A stretch of DNA of 60,000 bases. It comes from Apostichopus japonicus (taxonomy: Eukaryota > Echinodermata > Holothuroidea > Aspidochirotida > Stichopodidae). A model generated the notes under the pieces. It was not told where the DNA came from and did no database searches. It saw only the letters and a program-made list of their open reading frames with translations. Made by a program: the position numbers and the translations under genes. The DNA lies in assembly GCF_037975245.1 (NCBI RefSeq), contig NC_092570.1:2935501-2995500 (forward strand). The letters are read 5' to 3'. This document shows, piece by piece, positions 24,144 through 35,966 of this stretch; the stretch's first letter is position 1, and each line of letters starts with the position of its first letter.

Positions 24144-26525
24144 TGTAATTTTTTTTCAGTCTCATCATTTAGAAATTTAAACTTCCCCAAAAAATTGAGT
24201 AAATAGGAAGAAAAAAATATTCGGTAAAATCACTTTTTATGGGGAAAATAGGACTTAACGTTACTTTATCATCTCTGCTTCATTCATCGTTAAACAAAGG
24301 TTATTGAAGATAAAATGAGCATCCTCATGGTAGGCGTAGCCTATATATTCTATTATGAGGGGAATCCATATGAGTGATTCAGGTGTAAATTAATTGCTAG
24401 ATTTGTGTTCATTATCTGTTTTAAATGCCAAAAAGGGACCTAATAGGGGAGGGGATGAGCTGCGTGGGCCGTGTAGGGCATTGGATTGGAGGGGCCACGC
24501 CCCTCCCAATTAAGTGTGTTATAAAGGCCCTGGTATATCCGTACATTCACAGTGCCTCAAAATTCTTAGTTAAACATCGGGTCACTGTTATATAGGAGCT
24601 AACAATGAAACTGATAGTCCTTCATAAAACACAGACATAATTATATATTTATGAACCGTAGTTTCACATTAGACTGCTAAAATCTTCACGCAGGTTAAAT
24701 CTTAGGAGCTCTCTACGAGTATTGTTATTCTAACATATCTAGTGAAAATCAAAACAAACACGCAGTCACTGCATCCGCAGTCGTGCATATACGTGATGAG
24801 CGGTTAAAGTGAACCTTGCATTCATTTTAAAAGCCATTCCTACAATACGTGACTAGAATATTTAGCTGGTTGCCCACTACTAACCCGAATCAGAAGAATT
24901 GATATGAACAGTTCGCTTGAACTAACTTGAAATGACGCACACTGTCCAGACCTTCACATTATCGTAGGCCTGGTCTCATTTTTTTTTGGTGATACTAGAA
25001 TTATAAAATGTCTCATCTTCATTGTTTCTTCGTCATCAATTACAAAAGCGTTGAAAAGCATTAATAAGGCACTTCAAAGAAACTTGTACGATCATATGAG
25101 AAGGTAAGGACCCTCCTATGTCTGCTTGCATGGTGCCTGGCAGACATCTAGTACGAGAAAAACATGATGGGTAATACTCCAGCTAGAAGGAATGTGAGTA
25201 GTACACATGCTATAGATTTCCACAATACCGTGAATACAAGAAAGAGTTCGAGTACAGGCAGCTATGCTAGAATTCGAATACCATTGCGAACTCACTATAT
25301 ATCTGGAGGCTGAAAGTAAGCCTATAATATTAAACAGTTACATTCGTATCTCTTGCAAGCTGGTAAAAATATTGTTCTTCCTTTTTTTTGGAAATCAGAG
25401 AAATCATTGTGAGAATTTGTTTTCAACATTCCTAATTTTGCTAACAGTTGGTTGATTATGATAGCTTTGTGGAATACATTGTTTCAGCTTGAAACATTGT
25501 GTATTATAATCATACGCTATAACTATCACATTGTACACCATCCACGACTGATTAAGAATCTGTATTGTTCATTGTGTTATCCATCATTAGAGCTAAGAAC
25601 AACATAATGTGATCAGTGAAATATTGTAACATTGTAAACTTTGTAACATTTGAAATTATTCGAAAACTTTCAATTTACATTTTAGAAATTGAAAAGAAAT
25701 AATACCAGAATTAAAAGATTACTCTATTCTTAAACATGAATATTCTATACGTTATACTAAATGTTTACGTTAATTCAGTTTGGAACAGTCGTGCAAGCAT
25801 AACATAACTTCAACAAATGATAAAATAAATTTATATTAGAAATGTCTTCTAAAATACATGAAGGAAAATGTCTACCTTACTCTTATGCTAGGAAAGTTAA
25901 CCAAGCGGTCAAATTCTGAAACGCACTGTGTAAATAAAAGAAATCTTCTTTCTTGTATAGCAACAAGACATGACATTATATCACTCAGATAGATAAGTTG
26001 TAAGATAAGATTGAAATATAAGAATATAACTTTATTTACATTGTTCACTTAACATCTTGTGAATTTTCAAAGATTCCAATTGAATGTATAACAAATGTAT
26101 TGTACATATTGTTGGAAATAGGTAAAAGCTGTAGCTTTTCGCATCAATACTTTCTGTGATGCTTTTCTTTTAAAATGAATGTACTGTTGCCCAGTCAGCT
26201 TTCTCTATTAATTATTTACCTTTTCACATGAAGAGATGATTTATGATTCCGTTTGTCGTTCATTTCATATAATTTTATCAATGTAAAGAAAATGGAATTT
26301 CCCATAAAAACACAGCCAATCACATTTCTTCAATCACTGGACATTATAGTTAGTGCTGAGGTATGGATTCTATATCATCTAATAAATGTTTTTACTTCCG
26401 ACAGTTTTACATATTAGTGTTACATTAAATGGATAATATAATCCGGGGTTTGTCATAATTAAAGTTTTCAAATCGACTGTTGGAACATCGTATTACGAAT
26501 TAATTGCTAAAAAAATAGAATTAGC
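24144..26525. other. Class II spacer 3' of gene 6
   Basis: This is non-coding. The left part (24144-25030) matches 59121-60000. The right part (about 24990-26420) matches 48860-50290 and, from about 25540, 33867-34808. No frame is conserved across these copies. Confidence 0.6.
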
Positions 26526-27683
26526 CTACACATCAGGTTTATCATAGGTATACGAAAAACGTTTTATTTGGGTCGAGTAGTGAACGGATGAATTTATTCC
26601 ATTCGAGCTGCCAATGGCGGGATTTTCCTGAACTTCGTAGTATGATTCGTCAGGCTGGCGATCAACGTGTGTTGAATCAATCGACTGATCGTTGTTTTCG
26701 TTCTTCTGTGCGGTATTTGTCTCTCCACTTTGTTTTATTTTCAGTAGCCGGACAACAAGCACTGTAATAATTGCAGCTGCGACTAGTAACAATATTGCAA
26801 GAACAACGGTTATATAAATAAAAGAGTTGATGACATTAACTTCCGTTATATTAGTAGTGATTGAGATCTCTGTCGCAGTCATTGATTTCTGTCTTTCCGT
26901 TGATTTGATTGATGTGGAAGAAGATATGTCAACTGTAATTGGAGTTACCAGCTCTGGACAACCTTCTGAAAGATCCGATTGTTGGCTGGATAGTGAAATA
27001 TAGTCATTTATGGATACATTAGCAGGACCGATTGAACACCTCTCGTCAATACTCGACCCAAATGAACAAATGTATCTAGTAGTATTAATGTTCATAGATA
27101 TCAAAGGTCCTACAACGATTCGCCTAATTACTTTACCGTTGTGCTGTAGAACCTCCATTGGTGGTACACTCTCACCAACTTGAGTTCCTACTACATGTTT
27201 AATCCAATTGCATCCAAATGATACGTCACAATAACATGATAACAATAGAACATCCCCTTCACTGTAGGCTTGTCGAATCCCGGTACCATTCCGCAGACAT
27301 GATGCGAACTGGTTGTCTCTCACATTTACCGATAACATTCGAGACATTTCAACCATTCTTCCAGCGTTCTTGTCTTCGTATCGCGATGTACAAGAGTAAT
27401 TCCCACCATCTTGTTCAGTTACCTGCTGTATGTTGTACTCTAGACAATTTCCAATACCACCGTTAGTCGCTACACTCCCTCCTTCTACCTTGGTTATCGT
27501 GACGTCGGCATATAATGTATTACTCACGTGACATATCAAAATAATGTCCTTTTCACCGATGAAGATGACTTCGTTGAAATTTCCATCCTTTATCTCGAAA
27601 TAGACTTCCTGTGATTGACAGAGGACTTGATGAAATGGAATGAACATAAGCGAAATTGCGAGTAATATATAAATTGATCCCAT
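26526..27683 (-). CDS. Two-Ig-domain membrane receptor, tail type B (gene 6)
   Basis: This is 385 residues from the conserved MGSIY start. The frame is open 20 codons further 5' (27743), but that extension lacks signal-peptide character. The signal peptide is 1-22 (QVLC). Ig1 has C51, C80 and C98. Ig2 has C150/C152/C158 and C206. The stalk is rich in Ser/Thr and the membrane helix is about 286-313. The type B tail is unrelated to type A: Y349-EVQ and Y369-STQ are YxxQ motifs (the STAT3-type consensus), and Y380-DKP is a YDxP site, the canonical Crk SH2 consensus. The Ig2 segment ISMNINTTRYIC differs from type A copies and is shared with the gene at 40328-41575. Its 3' half is nearly identical to that of the gene at 34809-35966. 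Confidence 0.88.
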   Translation of the reverse strand: MGSIYILLAISLMFIPFHQVLCQSQEVYFEIKDGNFNEVIFIGEKDIILICHVSNTLYADVTITKVEGGSVATNGGIGNCLEYNIQQVTEQDGGNYSCTSRYEDKNAGRMVEMSRMLSVNVRDNQFASCLRNGTGIRQAYSEGDVLLLSCYCDVSFGCNWIKHVVGTQVGESVPPMEVLQHNGKVIRRIVVGPLISMNINTTRYICSFGSSIDERCSIGPANVSINDYISLSSQQSDLSEGCPELVTPITVDISSSTSIKSTERQKSMTATEISITTNITEVNVINSFIYITVVLAILLLVAAAIITVLVVRLLKIKQSGETNTAQKNENNDQSIDSTHVDRQPDESYYEVQENPAIGSSNGINSSVHYSTQIKRFSYTYDKPDV

Positions 27684-27929
27684 TTTCGGACGTAATGATC
27701 TAATAATATACAAACAATTAAGTAGATTTAAGTGAGTCATCACTTCACTTTAGCTGTTTTTATGTATTCATTGACCGTATTTAATGCTAACTTGAATAAC
27801 AGATCATCTTACAAATTCCACTTAAGTCAACATTCTATGACTTATCAAAAGTTGTGTAATATTTTCTTCTCCGAAGTCGCCTATAGTACCAAAATTATTA
27901 ATATCGTCTTTAGTGAAAAACTGTCTAAA

Positions 27930-28070
27930 TATTAAATGACGTCCAATAGCTCTCCTGTATATGATTGTAAACTCAAGACGTGCAATATCAACGGTAAACA
28001 CGAACTCATATGAATACGGCTCTGGATTACACACAAACTGGCTGTGAAACTGCAACCACCTATACAATCC
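27930..28070 (-). promoter_or_regulatory. Upstream conserved block of gene 6 (class II, single copy)
   Basis: This is homologous to 20440-20585; the second copy present upstream of genes 4 and 10 is missing here. An 81-codon frame (27822-28067) resembles the one at 20323-20568, with shared segments FVCNPE, LEFTIIYRRAIGR and TIGD. Confidence 0.4.
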
Positions 28071-28079
28071 AACTTGTGA

Positions 28080-30431
28080 AACGTTCTTAGTTACTTATAT
28101 CGCTTCAGCGAGTCTATTGTAGGGAACCCTTGGTATACTGAAATAGCCACTTTATCATCACAAAAATTTCCATTAGAGACTTCATTCACAGATTTTTTTC
28201 GATAATAAAGTCTCTAGATCTATATAAAGGTTCTTTTGGTTTTAAACATCGTGAAGGCATAAATAATGCTCACTGACACGTTATAATGTTAACATTGTGA
28301 GTCCAACCAAGTTCATAACCACCCACGAACGACTGAATAACGAATATAGATAATAGCTCAGTTGATATATTGAATATTTTGTACAATTTGACCATAGCAA
28401 ACAAACTAGTTATGTGAACATAACTCAAGCCGAATTATTTTAATATTTCAGGATTTAAGGTTTTAATATCTAACTTAAATGCATATCGATGCTGTGAGTG
28501 TTGCCACATAATAACTGTGTTACCAAAGTAATGTCATTTTTAATTGAGCCGATTGCCTTTTTTTTTTCATTTTGATACTGTCACAAAAAAAATTAATTAT
28601 CAACTTCGCTATGGTTTTTAGAGAAATATCAGAGACGTTTCTACACATTTTTTATATTGTATAGTTACTGTAGCAAATGTAGTTTAATCTAGTAATTTGC
28701 ATATTCATGAACTGAAGGAGTCTGGTAGTGAGTAAATAGACTTAAAACTGAAATGAAATACTAGGAGTACTACGGACTCGAAGCAGATTCATCAAAACAG
28801 GATTATTTGGGTTTTCGCTATATAGATATAACGTGATACACGGAGGTAATTACTATAAATCTAGCATACGTGGTAAATATAACCTTCAAAGGGTACGTTA
28901 TTTGTGAATTTGCAATAATGATAAATATGTTATTTTATGTAAAGAGGGCTCGTTCGAATACTATATACATACTCAACATCGACTCAGTATTATAGTATAT
29001 GAAGGCTCATGCCCGTAGCCAGGCGACGCCACATGGGACCACCGCTGTGACAAAAATATTCGGAAGTTACAGGACACGACTTTTGTGCCCCTCCTTTACT
29101 TGTTCATACCCCTTCTTATAGTGTCGGTGCCCCTCCATCTAAGAATCCATATGACATGCGTGTACTAGTGTTTATTCAAAAGGTCTCCTCAAATAACTAA
29201 AGGTTGCAATATAAGTGAATAGTTTGAGTTTCGTATTAATCTCATTACGAGAACGCACCTTTCTTTCGGTAAACAAAGGTTAATAAGCAAAGGCTCGCAG
29301 CATCTATTCGATGGATCAGTGAAATAAAGTCTTCCCTGCATGTTCTGTACTATTCCTGCAGTTTTCTTCACAAAACAAGAGTAACAAAGACTTGGTTTGA
29401 TGTACATATGTTATTTATATTTTATTTGATGTTTTCTATCTCAGGTAAATATTGCTCCATAAAGTGTTTTCCTATACAAAGGACTTTTAAAATGCAATAA
29501 ACAGTTGTGCGGTAAATGTGAATTTTTCAGGTGGTTCGAGGTATATGTCTGAGTTGAGAGGGAGGCGACAGAAAAACGTAGGTCTTATATGTACTATTCA
29601 GATTTGAAAAAAATGCCTCAAGTATTATGAGTATCAAAAGGAAACATATTATACACAAGTTGGGTGGATACACACACGTATATTGTACAGTTATATAAAC
29701 AGTATAATTAGCTTTCGAGATATCCCGCATTTATGCACACTTGTTGAACTACAAGTCTTAATATTGTTCAAAAATGTTCATACATGTGCATATATCCTTA
29801 ATATGGCTTTTCAAACTGAGCGATCCAAAAGACGAAAAAGACGTAAAAACCGTTTTAATTTCTTAGACGAACTTTATTCAAATATTCCCTGAAGTTATCT
29901 TAATTCAAGGAACATATAAAGAACATGTTTTTACCTTACATTTTACCTTATAAAAAAACCAATACGTTTATTAACCTTAGCTAAGACGATCTCCTGCCTT
30001 GGGGGGGGGGGGGGGTAGGTTTAGGGAAGCCCTGTTTGATACCATTTGTCCATATCAATTTACTTCCGACGATAGACTTTGGAAGGCTAACTATTGCAAC
30101 ACCAACTAAGAAATATATATATATTGACGTCATTCAAATCTTGGTAAAATATCGTGAAGGTAATATTACAGGCTCAAAATTTATACTCAACTAGAAATCC
30201 GCTTTTCCTTGTTTCCTTCTGGGGTTTTTGATACTCCTTCGTCTTTTAGGTTTCTTTTCGTTTACAAGGAGTCTCCATCTTTTAAGAATCTGTAACGTGT
30301 TACATGTTATTCATTCAACAACATTCGGTTAGTTTTTCAACCTATTCCATATCGAAACATGTCTGTCTGATATAGTATTTCGGGCACTAATGGCTGCTTT
30401 ACATTGTCGATTCCATATCATTTTCCCTAAT
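28080..30431. other. Class II spacer
   Basis: This is non-coding and homologous to 20890-23738 and 53840-56235. A degenerate MITE copy lies at about 29000-29160 ('gcccgtagccaggcgacg'). A run of about 15 G at 30001-30015 has a homolog near 55810. Confidence 0.55.
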
Positions 30432-30650
30432 TTACATACGCTGCAGTTCATCATAGGTGTGTGAAACATGCTTTATTTTTGTCGAGTAGTAAACACATGG
30501 ACTTGATCCATACGAGCTGCCAATGGTGGGATTTTCCTGAATACTGTAGTATAAATTGATTGATTATAAATTGATTATCGTTTTCGTATTTCTCTCTGGC
30601 ATATATCTCTCCGTGTTTGTTTCTAATCAACCGCCTGAGGGTCAACACAA
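30432..30650 (-). pseudogene. Receptor remnant: tail type C fragment (psi-7)
   Basis: The sequence matches the tail of 56236-57429: LTLRRLIRNKHGEI, then KYENDNQ, followed by an internal deletion and frameshift. The DNA for the final YDEP region survives out of phase at about 30440-30540. Homology ends abruptly at 30650, where the inverted-duplicate segment 30655-31640 begins. No membrane helix, leader or Ig domain is left. Confidence 0.78.
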
Positions 30651-30654
30651 AAAC

Positions 30655-31640
30655 AAAGTGAGAAATTTTGGAAAATTATGTTACCCATTTACCGTAATTA
30701 TTCAGTAAACTTCAACGCATGCGCGAAGTTAGCGAAATGTTGTCCTTGCTTCGAACAGTGTGACTCTCGACCTTTGCGAGTATAATTGTTTTCGATCTTC
30801 TAGCGGAATCTGATCGGACCATGATATTACGTACTGTAAGAATAGAATTTAATCTTAAGAAACATTACCTCTCAACCCCCCACCCCCACCCCCACCCCCG
30901 CAGACCCCTGCCACTTTAAGGCCATCCATACTACATAAGTACAATGTATATTACTTAAGTAGAATTAATTATATTTAAAGTAGTACCTTCACCTTACCAA
31001 ATTGTCCTATATTCAGTATATGCATTGTGTGTGATACTCTCATTTAAAATCTGTTTAAAGCTCTTACATTTCGAAGATATATACAGTTAAATACGTGTAG
31101 ACGTGTGCAGACGTGTTTTTTTTTTTGCGCCCATAAACATTTCTTTTTTTAGTCCTTAATAAGTAAACCAATATTTAAAAAAAATCAACTTAGGCCACAA
31201 ACTTGTATTCAGTGTCCTTGAAACGAAGGTTGTAAAAACAAAGGAATAACCAAACAGAAAATTAGCCAGTCACTCCTTTTACATCATCGACGTGCTTAAT
31301 AAGCTAATGTTTATTCATAGAGTGATTGGGACAATGGTGTCCATAGGTGTCCGTAGACCTTTAAGTAGTATAGAGAGACGGTAAATGTTAAAAAAGCGTG
31401 AACCATAATGGTCTCTTCCATATGCCTCAAAATTGTGTTTTACTCCATATGTTCTCTTAGCTCTTGTAGGTCATTCCCTCTGATATACAGGACGCACGAT
31501 GACATCAACTTTAATGTTCTATTCCGTTAATAAATTTGTTGATGCGTAAAGAAGGAAGTGAACAACTTCGACAGTTTTTAACTACAGCTTACCAATTTAT
31601 TATGTGTATCTACATTCTGTGTTCACTGTACTATCGTGTT
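30655..31640. repeat. Segment present in inverted copy at 43410-47670
   Basis: At least two stretches match the reverse complement of the other locus: 30655-30860 with about 47460-47670, and about 31400-31640 with about 43410-43670. Both are diverged by substitutions and small indels. There is no coding evidence. A (CCCCCA)n-like run at 30876-30899 has four or more runs of five C, so the minus strand could form a G-quadruplex. Confidence 0.65.
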
Positions 31641-31750
31641 GTTCGCTCAGTTTAGATACGCTGAATGACAAGTAACAGAAACTACAAACTACGTAAATTT
31701 GTACACATTCTTTTACATAGGCTCTACCGTGGATCAGCAGTTTACTAATA

Positions 31751-33406
31751 GTCTTTGTTTTGTTTCCAGTTAGTATGTGTATATTCTACATTCTGTGTCT
31801 TTGTTTTGTTTCCAGTAAGTATGTGTATATTCTACATTTTGTGTCTTTGTTTTGTTTCCAGTTAGTATGTGTATATTCTACATTCTGTGTCTTTGTTTTG
31901 TTTCCAGTTAGTATGTGTATATTTTACATTCTGTGTCTTTGTTTTGTTTCCAGTTAGTATGTGTTTATTCTACATTCTGTGTCTTTGTTTTGTTTCCAGT
32001 TAGTATGTGTATATTCTCCATTCTATGTCTTTGTTTTGTTTCCAGTTAGTATGTGTATATTCTACATTCTGTGTCTTTGTTTTGTTTCCAGTTAGTATGT
32101 GTATATTCTACATTTTGTGTCTTTGTTTTGTTTCCAGTTAGTATGTGTATATTCTACATTATGTGTCTTTGTTTTGTTTCCAGTTAGTATGTGTATATTC
32201 TACATTCTGTGTCTTTGTTTTGTTTCCAGTTAGTATGTGTATATTCTACATTCTGTGTCTTTGTTTTGTTTCCAGTTAGTATGTGTATATTCTCCATTCT
32301 ATGTCTTTGTTTTGTTTCCAGTTAGTATGTGTATATTCTACATTCTGTGTCTTTGTTTTGTTTCCAGTTAGTATGTGTATATTCTACATTCTGTGTCTTT
32401 GTTTTGTTTCCAGTTAGTATGTGTATATTCTACATTCTGTGTCTTTGTTTTGTTTCCAGTTAGTATGTGTATATTCTACATTCTGTGTCTTTGTTTTGTT
32501 TCCAGTTAGTATGTGTATATTCTACATTCTGTGTCTTTGTTTTGTTTCCAGTTAGTATGTGTATATTCTACATTTTGTGTCTTTGTTTTGTTTCCAGTTA
32601 GTATGTGTATATTCTACATTCTGTGTCTTTGTTTTGTTTCCAGTTAGTATGTGTATATTCTACATTCTGTGTCTTTGTTTTGTTTCCAGTTAGTATGTGT
32701 ATATTCTACATTCTGTGTCTTTGTTTTGTTTCCAGTTAGTATGTGTATATTCTACATTCTGTGTCTTTGTTTTGTTTCCAGTTAGTATGTGTATATTCTA
32801 CATTCTGTGTCTTTGTTTTGTTTCCAGTTAGTATGTGTATATTCTACATTCTGTGTCTTTGTTTTGTTTCCAGTTAGTATGTGTATATTCTACATTCTGT
32901 GTCTTTGTTTTGTTTCCAGTTAGTATGTGTATATTCTACATTTTGTGTCTTTGTTTTGTTTCCAGTTAGTATGTGTATATTCTACATTCTGTGTCTTTGT
33001 TTTGTTTCCAGTTAGTATGTGTATATTCTACATTTTGTGTCTTTGTTTTGTTTCCAGTTAGTATGTGTATATTCTACATTCTGTGTCTTTGTTTTGTTTC
33101 CAGTTAGTATGTGTATATTCTACATTCTGTGTCTTTGTTTTGTTTCCAGTTAGTATGTGTATATTCTACATTCTGTGTCTTTGTTTTGTTTCCAGTTAGT
33201 ATGTGTATATTCTACATTCTGTGTCTTTGTTTTGTTTCCAGTTAGTATGTGTATATTCTACATTCTGTGTCTTTGTTTTGTTTCCAGTTAGTATGTGTAT
33301 ATTCTACATTCTGTGTCTTTGTTTTGTTTCCAGTTAGTATGTGTATATTCTACATTCTGTGTCTTTGTTTTGTTTCCAGTTAGTATGTGTATATTCTACA
33401 TTCTGT
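31751..33406. repeat. 46-bp tandem array, 36 copies
   Basis: Unit starts at 31751, 31981, 32027, 32257 and 33361 give an exact 46-bp period (35 steps between first and last). The unit is made of 'gtctttgttttgtttccag' and 'ttagtatgtgtatattctac' plus 'attctgt'. The array is very homogeneous. Rare variants (ctccattctatg in units 5 and 11) recur six units apart, indicating a 276-bp internal duplication. The text 'tctacattctgtgttcact' occurs both just before (31609) and at the end (about 33392) of the array. The apparent frame at 31760-31957 is a repeat artefact. Confidence 0.95.
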
Positions 33407-33408
33407 GT

Positions 33409-33774
33409 TCACTAAACTATCGAGGTGTCCTCAATTAAGATATTTTAAGGTACATGTTGTCATTAAGATAGAAGATAAAAACGTTATTGTCCATTTCAGA
33501 AAAAAAACGGAAAATGATTTCCCGTCGACAGTAAACATAAAACAGTAGTGTCTACAAACAAAACCATTCAATAAACAAGCTATTAGTGAACAATTACGAG
33601 GAAAAAACTAAATAAGCAGAACCAGAACAGTAACAGCACAGAGACTGCAAGTGACATTTGTCATTTAATCGACTTCCAAACATGGTTTGAAAGGAGATTT
33701 CTTTCGACTGACCAAATGAGTGCAATACGTGAACAAGAACAACAAAATAGTTTTATATTTGGAAGTTTTTTCAA
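33409..33774. other. Unassigned spacer
   Basis: No gene, repeat or homology to the other spacers is recognised here. Confidence 0.4.
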
Positions 33775-33866
33775 GAATGGAATTGATAAAGTATTTGTAA
33801 TTTCTCTTCTATTCTTTCAACTTTATCAAGTCCTCTGCGAATCGCAGGTTGTCTATTTCGAGATAA
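33775..33866 (+). pseudogene. Receptor leader remnant in opposite orientation
   Basis: On the plus strand, 'atggaattgataaag' is followed after a frameshift by codons reading ISLLFFQLYQVLCESQ, then VVYFEI. This matches the end of the family signal peptide and the first residues of Ig1 (QVLCESQEVYFEI). Homology stops after the EI codons, where spacer sequence shared with 25540 and 49430 begins ('caccatccacgact'). It is the only family fragment seen on the plus strand. Confidence 0.75.
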
Positions 33867-34808
33867 ACACCATCCACGACTGAGAAAGAATCTGTATTGT
33901 ACATTGTGTTATCCAACATTATAGCTAAGAACAACATAATGTAATCAGTGAAACATTGTAACATTGTTAACATTGCAAATTTGAAAATATTCTAAACATT
34001 TAAATTTTCATTTCTGAAATTGTACAGAAATAATACAGAAATTAAATGATGACTACATTCTTAAAAATGTTTACGTGAATTCAGTTTGAAACAGTCGTGC
34101 AAGCATACCGTAACTTCAAATATGATAAAATAAATTTTACATTAGAAATGTCTTCTACAATACATGAAGGAAAATGTCTTCCTAAATTATCCTATGAAAG
34201 TTAACCAAGCGGGCAATTTCTGAGACCCACTGTGTAAATAAAAGAAATCTACTCTCTTGTATAGCAACGAGATATGTACATAATATCACCCAGATAAATA
34301 AGTTGTAAGATTAGATTGAAATGTATAAGAATATAACTTTAACTTATAACTATAAGATTTCAACTAAATGTATAACAAATGTCTTGTACATATTGTTGTA
34401 AATAGGTAAAAGCCGTGGCTATTTCGTTTCAATACTTTCTGTGATGCTTTCTTTTAAAATGAATGTACAGTTCCCCAGTCAGCTTTCTCTTAATTAATTA
34501 TTTACCTTTAAAATGAAGAGATGATTTATGATTCCGTTTGTCGGTCATTTCATATAATTTTATCAATGTAACGAAAATAGGAATTTCCTATAAAAACACA
34601 GCCAATCACATTTCTTCAACCACTGGACATTATAGTTAGTACTGAGGTATGGATTCTATACCATCTAATAAATGTTTTTACTTCAGACAGTTTTCCATAT
34701 TAGTATTACATTAAATGGATAATATAATCCGGGGTTTGTCATAATTAAAGTTTTCAAATCGACTTTTGGAACATCGTATTACGACTTAATTGCTAAAAAG
34801 AAATAGAA
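33867..34808. other. Class II spacer 3' of gene 8
   Basis: This is non-coding and homologous to about 25540-26525 and 49430-50290. It is probably the 3' flank of the gene ending at 34809. Confidence 0.6.
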
Positions 34809-35966
34809 TTACACATCAGGTTTATCATAGGTATACGAAATACGTTTTATTTGCGTCGAGTAGTGAACGGATGAATTTATTCCATTCGAGCTGCCAATGT
34901 CGGGATTTTCCTGAACTTCGTAGTATGATTCGTCAGGCTGGCGATCAACGTGTGTTGAATCAATCGACTGATCGTTGTTTTCGTTCTTCTGTGCGGTATT
35001 TGTCTCTCCACTTTGATTTATTTTCAGTAGCCGGACAACAAGCACTGTAATAATTGCAGCTGCGACTAGTAACAATATTGCAAGAACAACGGTTATATAA
35101 ATAAAAGAGTTGATGACATTAACTTCCGTTTTATTAGTTGTGATTGAGATCTCTGTCGCAGTCATTGATTTCTCTCTTTCCGTTGATTTGATTGATGTGG
35201 AAGAAGATATGTCAACTGTAATTGGAGTTACCAGCTCTGGACAACCTTCTGAAAGATCCGATTGTTGGCTGGATAGTGAAATATAGTCATTTATGGATAC
35301 AACAGCAGGTCCGATTGAACACTTCTGGTCAATACTCGACCCAAATGAACAATCGTATCTAGTAGCTAGGTCCTGAGATGTCAAAGGTCCTACAACGATT
35401 CGCCTAATTACTTTACCGTTATATTGAACCACCATTAGGCCTACTGGTACACTCGTACCAAGTTGAGATCCGACTACACTTTGAATCCATTTACATTCAT
35501 TTGATACGTTGCAAAAACATGATAACAATAGAACATCCCCTAAACTGTAGGCTTGTTGAAGCCCGGTGCCATTCCGCAGACATGATGCGGACTGATTGTC
35601 TCTCACATTTAACAGTAACATTCGAGACATTTCTACCATTCTTCCAGTGTTTTTATCTTCGTACTGCGATGTACAAGAGTAATTCCCACCAGTCTGTTCA
35701 GTTATCTGCTGTAAGTTGTACTCTAGACAATTTCCAATACCACCGTTAGTCGCTACACTCCCTTCTCCTACCTTGGTAATCGTGACGTCGGCATGAAATG
35801 TATTACTCACGTGACATATCAAAGTAATGTCCTTTTCACCGATGAAGATGACTTCGTTGAAATTTCCATCCTTTATCTCGAAATAGACTTCCTGTGATTT
35901 ACAGAGGACTTGATCAATTGGAATGAAAAATAGAGTCATTGCAAACAAACGATAAAAAGATTCCAT
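34809..35966 (-). CDS. Chimeric two-Ig receptor: gene 2-like ectodomain with tail type B (gene 8)
   Basis: This is 385 residues from MESFY; an in-frame ATG eight codons upstream (35990) is ignored as for gene 2. Signal peptide, Ig1 and most of Ig2 are almost the same as gene 2, including the Ig2 insert GTSVPVGLMVV. From about codon SSIDQ onward the sequence follows gene 6: ISLSSQQSDLSEG, the stalk, the membrane helix and the type B tail with Y349-EVQ, Y369-STQ and Y380-DKP. The switch lies near 35305-35330, where bases alternate between the two parents within about 25 bp. Upstream DNA is class I, downstream DNA class II. The sequence itself therefore shows a recombinant that fuses an ectodomain to another signalling tail. 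Confidence 0.9.
   Translation of the reverse strand: MESFYRLFAMTLFFIPIDQVLCKSQEVYFEIKDGNFNEVIFIGEKDITLICHVSNTFHADVTITKVGEGSVATNGGIGNCLEYNLQQITEQTGGNYSCTSQYEDKNTGRMVEMSRMLLLNVRDNQSASCLRNGTGLQQAYSLGDVLLLSCFCNVSNECKWIQSVVGSQLGTSVPVGLMVVQYNGKVIRRIVVGPLTSQDLATRYDCSFGSSIDQKCSIGPAVVSINDYISLSSQQSDLSEGCPELVTPITVDISSSTSIKSTEREKSMTATEISITTNKTEVNVINSFIYITVVLAILLLVAAAIITVLVVRLLKINQSGETNTAQKNENNDQSIDSTHVDRQPDESYYEVQENPDIGSSNGINSSVHYSTQIKRISYTYDKPDV

Noticed and set aside
31751-33406. CRISPR-like regular repeats
   Set aside because: The 46-bp units are directly adjacent with no unique spacers, and the genome is eukaryotic. It is a simple tandem array.
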